In this document: one piece after another, positions 18,185-26,587 of the stretch
How positions within the stretch are numbered: the stretch's first letter is position 1
Layout of the letters: each line of letters begins with the position of its first letter
Assembly (NCBI GenBank): GCA_963847735.1
Contig: CAWKAV010000007.1
Coordinates: 1 to 64,000 of the forward strand
Length of the DNA: 64,000 bases
Origin: CAWKAV01 sp963847735
GTDB taxonomy: Bacteria; Desulfobacterota; Desulfuromonadia; Desulfuromonadales; BM103
Reading direction: 5' to 3'
Translations under genes and position numbers: made by a program
The notes under the pieces: model-generated
Seen by the model: the letters and a program-made list of their open reading frames with translations, nothing else
Database searches by the model: none
Told to the model about the DNA's origin: nothing

Positions 18185-19446
18185 ATGAAGAAGATGATCG
18201 TTTTGATCGCGGCCGCCTTCCTGGCAATGCCGATGATCGCATCCGCAGACCTGATTGGTGACTGCTACGACTGCCACACCATGCACAACAGTGAGCAGAA
18301 CGCAGCCGTCGTCGCAACAGCTCAGCCTAACCTGCTGCGCTTTGACTGCCTTGGCTGTCATGCCGTAGCCCCGACCACCGGTACCAAAGACTATGTTGGT
18401 GCAGGTGGCAGCATCATTCCCCAGGTTGCACATGGTGACACCAGCGACAAGGCCGGTGGTAACTTCAACCAGACATCCGCTCGCAAGGTCCACAGTGTTA
18501 TCGACTCGACATCTGTTGGAATCACTCCTGCCGTACCTTTGGGCGAGAACGTCAACGACCAGCCCCCGGGACTGCCGCACACCAGCAACCGCCACGTCTT
18601 CACCTCTGAGACCGCTACCGACGCATTCGACATGTTCACCTGCGCCGGCGCCCGTGGCTGCCACGGTACCCGTTCCCAGGTTCTGGTCGCTGCCACGGTT
18701 GACAACGGCACCGCCAACAACTGGGAAATCACCAGCCGCCTGACCGGTATCGCTGCTATCTCCGGTTCCCACCACAACAACATCGACGGCGCCAAGACCG
18801 GCACCGGTTACAACAACCTGCCCGGCAGCTCATGACGGCGCCGTGGTTGCTGACGGCTACCGCTTCATCGTCGGCCTGCAGGGCTTCGAGAACACCGCCC
18901 GTGAATACGTCAACGCCACCGACCACAACGAGTACTTCGGCAACGTGACCAGCAACATGGGCGGCGGCTGCGGCGCCTGCCACGATCGAGGATACCGCGC
19001 AGTCCAACACCCGCGCAGGCTTCCTGTCCGGTATCAAGTCAATCAACAACAGCATGAGTGGCTTCTGTAGCTCCTGCCACGGCTACTTCCACTCCTCCGG
19101 TGGTGGCGACTACGTCAACAACGGCGTGTCCGGCGCCTTCCTGCGTCACCCCTCTGACTGGGTGATGCCGACCACTGGCGACTACGCTGCCTACACTGTG
19201 TACGACAACAGTGCACCGGTTGCCCGTCCGACCGTTGTCGCCTCTGCTTCTGGTTCCGTTGACCCGGGCGACATGGTTATGTGTCTCTCCTGTCACGTCG
19301 CACACGGCTCGGCCAACGACTACCTGCTGCGCTTCGACTATGCTGCGATGACCGCAGGGAACTATCCTGACCTGGCCACTTCGCAAGCCGAAGGCGGCTG
19401 CCTGGCATGTCACCAGTCCAAAGGTGTTCTGCCGCAGAACCGCTAA
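18185..19446 (+). CDS. OmcS-like multiheme c-type cytochrome (two frameshifts)
   Basis: The preprotein starts MKKMIVLIAAAFLAMPMIASA, a clear Sec signal peptide. Right after cleavage comes a CYDCHTMHNS motif, the same opening type as OmcS of Geobacter sulfurreducens. After correcting frameshifts near 18830 and 18985 the protein is about 420 residues. It has six CxxCH sites (CYDCH, CLGCH, CGACH, CSSCH, CLSCH, CLACH) and one CX5CH (CAGARGCH). The C-terminal CLSCHVAHGSANDYLLRF also mirrors OmcS. Family members are secreted and can polymerise into conductive filaments with heme stacking along the chain; filament formation here is inference. It is the first gene after the sigma-54 promoter, has a strong GGAGG site and is followed by a terminator, so it can be expressed apart from the rest of the cluster. 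Confidence 0.8.
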
Positions 19447-19478
19447 TCCGGGGTTCATTGTTTAACCAGCTGTAATCG

Positions 19479-19515
19479 CTGCCCGGTACGCCCTGGCGTA
19501 CCGGGCAGCAGTTTT
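19479..19515 (+). terminator. rho-independent terminator after the first cytochrome
   Basis: CTGCCCGGTACGCC (19479-19492) pairs perfectly with 19495-19508, giving a 14-bp GC-rich stem (12 in practice, allowing a minimal loop). TTTT follows at 19512-19515. It lies 33 bases after the cytochrome stop codon and separates it from the beta-barrel gene. Confidence 0.8.
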
Positions 19516-19725
19516 ATCAGCAAGACTGTCAATGTTCTTGAATTTCTTGGGCCGGGCCTGGTGGTATGTGAAGCGAGGATCGGCTATTTTTTTGTCTGAC
19601 GATGTAAAGCCAACGGCAAGCTATTTGTTGACATTCGACCATTGGGGGAGGTAGAAGGAAGACGATTGCGACTATTCGATCTCTGGTAGGGAATAGCGTA
19701 TCCCAACATGGCCCCGGACGTCTGA

Positions 19726-21898
19726 ATGCACTCAATAACTGGTCTGAAATCTGCTTTACTTCTGCTTTTCCTTACGGCTTCGATCACAATGGCGCCGCCT
19801 GTCTTTGCCGTAGAGCTGCTCGGCAACTGGATCTACCGCGAATCGGGTGGCGACGGTCTCGAAACCCAATCAGAATTCCAGCAACGCTACCAGCTGGGCG
19901 TCGGCCCGGCCGTGACTTACCAGCTCACCCCGGCGATCACCGCATCCGGTGGGGTCGGCTATCGACAGACGCAACGTGATTCCGGTGACGGGTTTGAAAC
20001 CGTCGAACAGGTCAGCCCCTTCGGCAGCATAAGTCTGGTGAACGACATCTTCGTCGCGTCAGCCTCCGCCAATACGTTCACGACCATGTCCGGTACGGAC
20101 AACAGTTCCGCCTATTGGAACGCGTCTCTTGCCAGCGCGTGGGATATCCCTTTCTGGCCCAGCGTGCAGCTCGACTATGGCGAAGACTTCTCCGGCGTCA
20201 ACAACCAGTCATTGTTTGACGACAGCAACGGCAAGAACCAGAACACCACGGTTTCAGTCGATTGGGATCTCTTGCTGGCGGATTTGTACTATCAATACGA
20301 CATCAATGAGACTATCGACGGTCGCGGAGACAGCCTCAGCAAGGCCACGACCCATTATGGCCGGCTCGAAACCAACGGGCGATTCTGGAGTGACCGTATC
20401 GCTTACAACCTGACCCAGCAATACCGGGAGACTACGACGGAATTCGGTGGCGGCGGTCTGGAAGCTGATGTGGATGGTCTTTTCAGGATCCCTGTTATAG
20501 GACAGGCCTCTTATCTGCGTACAACCACGGCCTTGGCGCCGGATCCCGGAGACGGAGCTCGTTAATCTCACCAACAAATTAGAGCTCAGTGATGGCATCC
20601 TGGATGATATTGACACGACCAGCGTGCCGCCTGTCGCACCTCTTGACACGGGGCACTTCGGTTTTACCCCTGATGACGCACAACCGATCAATCGGCTGTT
20701 TTTGTATCTTGACACGTTCTCCGCTAACCAGTTTGACCCCGATGCGCTGCCGGGGCTGAGCTGGCAAATATTCAGCAAAAATCCGGTCGATTTGTTCTGG
20801 TCGCTAGAGATTCCGGACGTCCCGTTTACATACAACGTCTCTCTGGGGCGTTTCGAGCTGTCCTTTGCGACTATCAACGGGCCAGAGTTTCTTGTCGTCG
20901 TGACCAATCCGGCCAGTGGGACGGAACTGGTTTTCACCGAACTGGAAGCGTTTCGTCTCGCTGCAACAGAGGATGGGACGCCGGTCTCGGAGTTTAAAAG
21001 CACGAGTTATCAAACGAATCTCGGTGTCAGATACAGGATCACCAAGACATTGATGTCAAGTTTCATGCTCAACTACGATCACGCCGATGACAAGAATGGC
21101 GGCGACACCGTCAGAGAGTATGACAGAACGACCTGGAGCGGCAGAATGTCCTGGTCACCGGTGCCATATGTGACGCCTTCGATAGGTTACAGTGAGAGTC
21201 TTGAAGAGAGTACAGGTAAGGATGATTATTTAAATCGCTTGTACTCGGTGACAGTTTCGACCAGGCCCCTGCCGTCGGTGAATTTCTCGTTGGGCTATAC
21301 CCATAACGATCGCTATGAAGACCAGAACAAGACTTATAAAGCGGACACATACAGCCTCTTCGCCAAGGCCTCGATCTACCCGGATTTGTCCGTCTCTCTG
21401 AATAATTCCTATTCGGTGACGGACACTTTGGACCGAGCTTCTGCAGAGGGAGCCTTCGTCAACAACAAGACGCTTACTTCTCGTCTGGATATCACTGCCA
21501 GGCTGCACCGATATCTGACCGCCTTCGGCACGGGGAATTACAGCACCAGAGATAACGAGGAGACTGGCGAAAGTGATAATGCGAATGCGACGTTCACCTT
21601 GAGTTATCGCCCCTCGGACCTGCTGGCGCTGTCGTCCAGCTACGCGGCTTTCTTCCTCGATGATGAGCGCTCCAATGCCTTCACAGCCAGCATGGAATTG
21701 TATCTTTTGCGGACGAATAAGTCGCGCGTGTCCCTGCTCGCCAACCATGTCCAGGCCGATGAGACGAGCGACAGTGTCCGGGTGATCGGCAGTTGGGATA
21801 TCAGCGACTATTTTTCGTTCACGGGGAACGGATCCTATACCATGAACCCAACAAGAGACACCTATGCTTTTTACCTCAGTCTTGCTCTGAGGTTGTAA
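19726..21898 (+). CDS. outer-membrane beta-barrel, candidate porin of an electron conduit (frameshifted)
   Basis: A signal peptide (KSALLLLFLTASITMAPPVFA) precedes a mature chain that begins VELLGNWIYRES. The chain alternates short polar turns with amphipathic strands such as YQLGVGPAVTYQL, ASGGVGYRQT, VSVDWDLLLADLYYQYD, NFSLGYTHNDRYED and YAFYLSLALRL to the very C-terminus. The whole is about 720 residues after correcting one frameshift near 20550. A central insert (about residues 290-400) could be an extracellular or plug domain. The pattern is that of a large outer-membrane barrel, and its place between a secreted cytochrome and periplasmic multihemes fits the porin partner of a conduit of the OmbB/MtrB/OetB kind. 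Sequence identity to any of these cannot be judged by eye. The Shine-Dalgarno at 19726 is weak. Confidence 0.6.
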
Positions 21899-21976
21899 AT
21901 ACAAAAAAAACGGCCTAAATTGTCAAGTACGCAGGTTGAAACGAATCATAATTCATTAACAAAACGGGGAATGCTC

Positions 21977-22552
21977 ATGAGTAAAAACATCGTTGCCATC
22001 ATTCTGCTGGGTCTGCTTCTGTCTCTGCCGGGGTGCTATTCCGGAGGAGCACCGCCGATCGAGTCATATGTTCGCGAAAATACCAATGTCATGCTGATCC
22101 GGACCATCGCCGTGCTGCCGTTTGAGGGCAGCGGCCGAACCGCCCGGATTCGCGAACTGACCATCACCCAGCTGCTTGCCAACAATATGTTCGATGTTAT
22201 TGATCTGGGCCTGGTTGACAAGTTCATGCAACAGGAGGCGATTCAAGGCGGTGCGCCGCTCGACATCTTTACCTTGCGGCGGATTGGCGAAAGCCTGGAC
22301 GTCAAGGCAGTCATGCTGGGCTCGGTGGAGGAAGTCACCAACTCCCGGGGCAGTGCAAGCTATGATGAAATTACCATGACCCTGCGCATTATCGAGTGTG
22401 AAACCGGACAGATCTTGTGGCAAGCCAGTGGGATGCGCAGCGGGTACTCCACCGCCGACCGACTTTTCGGCATGGCGCCGAAAGACCGGTTCCAGGTGAC
22501 TTTGGGGCTGCTTTATGACCTTATGGACACGATCTCGCCTGCAACGGAATGA
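21977..22552 (+). CDS. LpoB/CsgG-like periplasmic lipoprotein
   Basis: This 191-residue protein has a lipoprotein signal (MSKNIVAIILLGLLLSLPGC), so Cys20 should be acylated. The mature part has IRTIAVLPFEGSGRTARI, a pattern shared by LpoB, CsgG and GNA1162-like proteins: a short first strand, then a helix ending LLANNMFDVID. It continues with LDVKAVMLGSVEEV and IIECETGQILWQASG, the usual last strands. The start at 21977 follows GGGGA at a good distance and is preferred over an upstream in-frame start at 21920. The gene lies 78 bases after the beta-barrel. The two following genes have the same fold type, so a set of three such proteins stands between the barrel and the foldase. A role in assembling or stabilising the outer-membrane complex is a reasonable guess. 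Confidence 0.7.
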   Translation: MSKNIVAIILLGLLLSLPGCYSGGAPPIESYVRENTNVMLIRTIAVLPFEGSGRTARIRELTITQLLANNMFDVIDLGLVDKFMQQEAIQGGAPLDIFTLRRIGESLDVKAVMLGSVEEVTNSRGSASYDEITMTLRIIECETGQILWQASGMRSGYSTADRLFGMAPKDRFQVTLGLLYDLMDTISPATE

Positions 22553-22852
22553 TTAGCCGTTATCCGTGATCTGTTGTGCGTCCCGGGCGGATCGAGGCGC
22601 TGCCGATCGGTTGTGCCCTTGATCTATCTTCGCAGCCAGGCTGGAGTTGCGTATTTGAACAGATGGATGCTGCGGTTTAAGGTTGATAACTTTACGTAAG
22701 ACCACGTGGCGTTGATTGCCGACAAGACTCTATAATACCAGTAGGTTGAATTAGTCGGTATAGACTTTCAGTGATATCGGCTGGAATCCTGGGTTTGACT
22801 TGTGAGCGCAGATTCGAGGTGAAAGAGAGGCTGATTGAGAGGTGACAGTGTA
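22553..22852 (+). other. 300-base gap without a gene
   Basis: No coding frame, clear terminator or recognisable promoter is seen. A TGGCG...TTGCC phrase near 22707 resembles a sigma-54 site but has the wrong spacing. AGGTGA at 22840-22845 is the ribosome-binding site of the next gene. Confidence 0.5.
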
Positions 22853-24343
22853 ATGCACAGGATTCTGTTGCTCGTCTTGTGCTGCCTCTGGTTTTCGGCA
22901 TCATCGGCGGTGGCAGTCTCCATAGCTGTTTTTCCAGTGGAGGACCTGGGTTCGGGGCGCAGTGATGTAAATCTTTCCATTACCCGGGTTCTGGCCGACT
23001 ATCTTAGACAAAACGGTAACGAGGTGATTGCCGGCGATGCGGTGATCACCTTCATGGCCAACAACCGCATCCGTAAAGTCGGACAGTTGGAAGCGTTTAA
23101 TGCTTTACGGGTTCGTGAGGAACTAAGGGCCGGCTTTGTGCTGATCGGTACGGTCAGTCAACGCAAGGAAAGACCCGACCCGACTCTGGCGCTGACGCTG
23201 TCCCTGATAAGAACAACCGATGCCAGGACGGTCTGGTCTTACGCGGGCAGCGTCACAACCAGTCAGCAGCGTAAAGCCCTCGGCATCGGTGAGCCGCTCT
23301 CGACCGACGAACTGCAGTATCTTTTACTGGACGAAATGTTCGAATACTGGCCCTGGCAGCGCATCAACGAGGTGCAGGATGTAGGAGCGGTCAATCTGGA
23401 AACGGTCAAATTCAACCGTCACTATGTCCGCCCCGGTGACGAGATCTCCTGTCGCGTCAGTATTCGTGACAGTTGGCCGGTCAAACTGTTCCCGAAGGTT
23501 TTTTTCAACGTCGCCGATCAAATTTATCCGGCAACGGTTTCTGATGACGGCAAAACCTTTGAAGCGAGCTGGGTCGCTGGAGAGGAAAACGGCAGCTATC
23601 CGGTTTCCCTGCTCCTCGAATGGGCACAGTACGAGCGGACCGAGACCGTTTTGCTCGATAGCTACGTGGTCGATGGCACACCGCCACTTTTAGAAGTTGA
23701 ACTGCGCGGCGGGGAAATCTACCAGGGCATGCCGGTGTTCAATAGGAATGTGGTAATCGTTCCAAGCCTGCTCGTGCCCAAACCGCTGTCCCGATGGCGG
23801 CTGTCCATCAATTACCTGCTCGGTGATGGTGACAAACATTACGTCGGCGACATGAAAGGCGCGGGCAACATGCCGTCAAGTTTTGTCTGGGAAGGACATG
23901 GCTATTACGGTGACGGAACTTACGAATTTATCGTCGAGGCATGGGATAATGCCGGCAATACGGCTGAGGCCAGTAAATTGGCGGAATACAACAAGGCCCT
24001 GCCAAAAGTGGACCTGGCGTTGTCCAAAAAACAAGACGAATTGGTGATGGATGTGGAATATGCCAGCAAAGTGCCTTTGCGTTACTGGCGGCTGGAAATG
24101 TGGACGAAGGAGGGGCGGCTCCTCACCGAGGCTGAAGGCAATGAACTCCCGGTCAAGGTCGGGTTCAAGCCCCCTGATGCGGCTCTTAATCAGGAGATAA
24201 CAGGCTTTGTCTTTCTGCAAGACGCTTTCGGCAAGCAGTCCAGGGTGAAGGTTGAAGATCTGCTGCCGGAATTAAACAAAGCGCGTGAAAAAAAAGAAGA
24301 GAAACCAACCGGCATCTCCGAGAAGTGGGTTGATGAATTTTAA
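22853..24343 (+). CDS. secreted protein with FlgT/TolB-like N-domain and beta-sandwich C-domain
   Basis: This 496-residue protein has an N-terminal signal (MHRILLLVLCCLWFSASSAVA). The mature chain opens SIAVFPVEDLGSG and continues to GFVLIGTVSQRKE and TDARTVWSYAGSV, the order of strands found in LpoB/CsgG-like domains. From about residue 180 it changes to Ig-like beta segments (YVRPGDEISCRVSIRD, AWDNAGNTAEASK). It ends in a charged tail. I prefer the ATG at 22853 because the signal peptide begins there and AGGTGA precedes it by eight bases. The gene overlaps the start of the next by 11 bases, so they are co-translated. A structural periplasmic role in the conduit is likely but unproven. Confidence 0.6.
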   Translation: MHRILLLVLCCLWFSASSAVAVSIAVFPVEDLGSGRSDVNLSITRVLADYLRQNGNEVIAGDAVITFMANNRIRKVGQLEAFNALRVREELRAGFVLIGTVSQRKERPDPTLALTLSLIRTTDARTVWSYAGSVTTSQQRKALGIGEPLSTDELQYLLLDEMFEYWPWQRINEVQDVGAVNLETVKFNRHYVRPGDEISCRVSIRDSWPVKLFPKVFFNVADQIYPATVSDDGKTFEASWVAGEENGSYPVSLLLEWAQYERTETVLLDSYVVDGTPPLLEVELRGGEIYQGMPVFNRNVVIVPSLLVPKPLSRWRLSINYLLGDGDKHYVGDMKGAGNMPSSFVWEGHGYYGDGTYEFIVEAWDNAGNTAEASKLAEYNKALPKVDLALSKKQDELVMDVEYASKVPLRYWRLEMWTKEGRLLTEAEGNELPVKVGFKPPDAALNQEITGFVFLQDAFGKQSRVKVEDLLPELNKAREKKEEKPTGISEKWVDEF

Positions 24344-24983
24344 ACCTTATCCCGAGTTGAATCATTTGATGAGAAGAGCCTTGCTGGCTGCCGTCATACT
24401 GCTCTCGATTTTTCACGCGGGGTGTGCATACCGTGAACAGCTGCCGTACCATCGTGAGATGGCGCCATTCAGGAGCGGCCAGGCCTGCCGGGTTGCGGTT
24501 TTGCCCTTCGCCAACGACTCTGACTATCCGTTGGGTGATGTCATGGTCAAAAAAATTGTCATGGCAGAACTCCAGGAAGCGGGTGATTACCAGGTCCTTC
24601 AGGAAGGCGATGTCGCGAAAACGTTTCAGCAACTGAGGATTTATCCCGGGAGGATGCCCAGCCTTGAGCAGATGCGGATTATTGCGGATCGCCTCAACGC
24701 CGAGATCCTGATTACCGGGATCATCCTGGAGATGCGCGAAGACCCTTGGCAGTACGCAACAATCAACCCGAAGGTTGTCATGGAGCTTCAGATTCGTGAC
24801 GGCCGTAACGGCGAGACCTTGTGGACCGCCTACCATCGCCGGCAAGGTACCGACTATACAAAGACCATGCATTTTGGCACTATCCATTCGCTTGCCGGGT
24901 TAAGCCGGCAAATGGTTCAAGAAATTATCAATCTCTGGTACGAAAAAGGACTTCCCCAATGCACCGTTTTCTCACGACCCTGA
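24333..24983 (+). CDS. LpoB/CsgG-like lipoprotein
   Basis: This 216-residue lipoprotein has a signal with membrane segment LLAAVILLSIFHAGC and a lipid Cys near residue 32. The mature part contains CRVAVLPFANDSDYPLGD, a helix LEQMRIIADRLNAEILITG and the strand GRNGETLWTAYHRR, again the LpoB/GNA1162 pattern seen two genes earlier. The start at 24333 overlaps the preceding stop (GATGAATTTTAA). A start at 24285 would add a lysine-rich leader read from the end of the previous gene and is less likely. Its last 25 bases overlap the next gene. It is one of three related proteins in a row, which points to gene duplication. Confidence 0.65.
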   Translation: MNFKPYPELNHLMRRALLAAVILLSIFHAGCAYREQLPYHREMAPFRSGQACRVAVLPFANDSDYPLGDVMVKKIVMAELQEAGDYQVLQEGDVAKTFQQLRIYPGRMPSLEQMRIIADRLNAEILITGIILEMREDPWQYATINPKVVMELQIRDGRNGETLWTAYHRRQGTDYTKTMHFGTIHSLAGLSRQMVQEIINLWYEKGLPQCTVFSRP

Positions 24984-26587
24984 TCCTGCTCGCTGTTCTC
25001 TCCCTGATGTCCGCTGCACCTGCCAAGGCCTGGCTCTTTGGTGACAGCCCCCTGGTCACTATCGACGGTACGGAGTACGCTGCCGAGGACTTCAAAAGGT
25101 GGTGGGGGTTCTGGAAGGAGCCTGAAATGAGCTTCCCGGAGACTCCTGATCCCTATATCGACTGGTTGCTGCTGGCACGCGAGGGGCAACGCATGGAGTT
25201 GGACGGTGATCCGGGTTTCGAACGCGCGACCAAGGTTTTCCTCATGTCCAGGACGCTGTTAAAGCTGAAATACGAGGAGATTGACAGCCAGATCAACGTG
25301 ACCGACGCCGAGGTCAGAAAACGCTACGATGAAGACTATGCGCCACGCTGGGGCCTGGAGGGGATGGAGTTCAAGGATAAAGCTGCGGCTTCTGCCGCCT
25401 GGGAAGAACTCAAGGCCGGCTCAGTGACGATTGCGAGCCTTCTCGAGCGCGACCAGGAGTCCGGGGGGCCGGTCAAGACAGCGGAGACATGGTTGCGTCC
25501 CAAGGACCTGGAAAAGGCATCGAAATGGAAAGCCATTTATGCCGATCTTAAAATCGGTGAGGTGGTCGACCCGGAAAAACTCGGCGAGAGCGTGGTGCTC
25601 TGGTATCTCAAGGAAATCAAGGCTGCCGACGACGAGGATTTTGCCGCATTGCGTGAAGAGATTTCAAAGAAGCTCTGGAAAGATCAGGAAATCGCTCTCA
25701 CCAGGGCCCTGATTGATAAACTAAGGGCCAAATACGAAGTCAAAGTCGATGACGCGCGCCTTGCAGCTCTCGATCTGCAGGCTGATGAAGCAACCTTCAC
25801 GGATGCGCTTATCATCAGCTCAAACCAGCAGAATGTTTCAGAGAAGGATTTTATCACGATTCTCCGCCGTGTTCTGAAGAACCGCCCGATGTTGACCACG
25901 GCTCTGCAGAGCGATGAGGCGACGCAAGACCTGAAAAAAGAGACCGCCTACAACATTATCGCCCAGAGCGTGACCAATTGGGAATCGCTGGACCGTCACT
26001 ATGAAGAAAAGGAACCGTTCAAGTGGGAGTATGAATTCAACTATGATCAACGTCTGACTCTGTCAGTCCAGCAGCGGATGTTCGTTTTGGAGGCCAAGGT
26101 CTCCGACGATGAAATAAAAGAGTACTACGAGCAAAACAAGAACCGTTATTCAGTCCCGGCCCAGGTTCAGCTGTATATCATCGATGAGACCCAGGGCCCG
26201 ATCGATCAGGTCTGGGCGGACTTCGCCGGCGGCAAGAGCGTTGACAAGGTGTTTAAAGAAAATTTCGAAACAGCCCCGAGGATGCAACAGGTTCCCGCCA
26301 ACCACCTCGACCCGGAAGTCAAGACGGTTGTCGGTAATCTTGCCGATGGCGAAACGAGTTCGATCTTCACTGCCCAGGGGATCCGGGTTATGGTGCACCT
26401 GGTCAAACGTACGCCGGAAACGGTCATCCCTTTTGAACGTGTCAAGGACATGATCGCCAAGGATTTGAATCAAAAGAAGGTCATGGTCTTGGAAAAAGAC
26501 TATCTCGATGCAATCCGCGCCAGTTCTGACATTATAATTGATCAGGGGGAATGGGAAGACCTGAAGAAGGAGCTTGGAGGAGCATGA
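24959..26587 (+). CDS. periplasmic PpiC/SurA-like peptidyl-prolyl isomerase
   Basis: The 542-residue precursor has a signal peptide (MHRFLTTLILLAVLSLMSAAPAKA). The mature protein begins with a SurA-type helical region: FGDSPLVTIDGTEYAAEDFKRW and repeated LDGDPGFERATKVFL-like helices. It contains two parvulin-type segments, one at about residues 105-205 (VTDAEVRKRYDE...ETWLRPKDLEKAS) and one at about 375-510 (VSDDEIKEYYEQN...VPFERVKDMI-like end). Such foldases help cytochromes and barrels mature in the periplasm, and a parvulin gene directly before a very large cytochrome recurs in Geobacter-type conduit clusters. The start at 24959 gives a clean signal peptide; the upstream in-frame start at 24821 does not. 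The stop overlaps the next start by a base. Confidence 0.8.
   Translation: MHRFLTTLILLAVLSLMSAAPAKAWLFGDSPLVTIDGTEYAAEDFKRWWGFWKEPEMSFPETPDPYIDWLLLAREGQRMELDGDPGFERATKVFLMSRTLLKLKYEEIDSQINVTDAEVRKRYDEDYAPRWGLEGMEFKDKAAASAAWEELKAGSVTIASLLERDQESGGPVKTAETWLRPKDLEKASKWKAIYADLKIGEVVDPEKLGESVVLWYLKEIKAADDEDFAALREEISKKLWKDQEIALTRALIDKLRAKYEVKVDDARLAALDLQADEATFTDALIISSNQQNVSEKDFITILRRVLKNRPMLTTALQSDEATQDLKKETAYNIIAQSVTNWESLDRHYEEKEPFKWEYEFNYDQRLTLSVQQRMFVLEAKVSDDEIKEYYEQNKNRYSVPAQVQLYIIDETQGPIDQVWADFAGGKSVDKVFKENFETAPRMQQVPANHLDPEVKTVVGNLADGETSSIFTAQGIRVMVHLVKRTPETVIPFERVKDMIAKDLNQKKVMVLEKDYLDAIRASSDIIIDQGEWEDLKKELGGA

Noticed and set aside
22700..22720. Second sigma-54 promoter upstream of the gene at 22853
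   Set aside because: The GG and GC elements are eight bases apart instead of ten.
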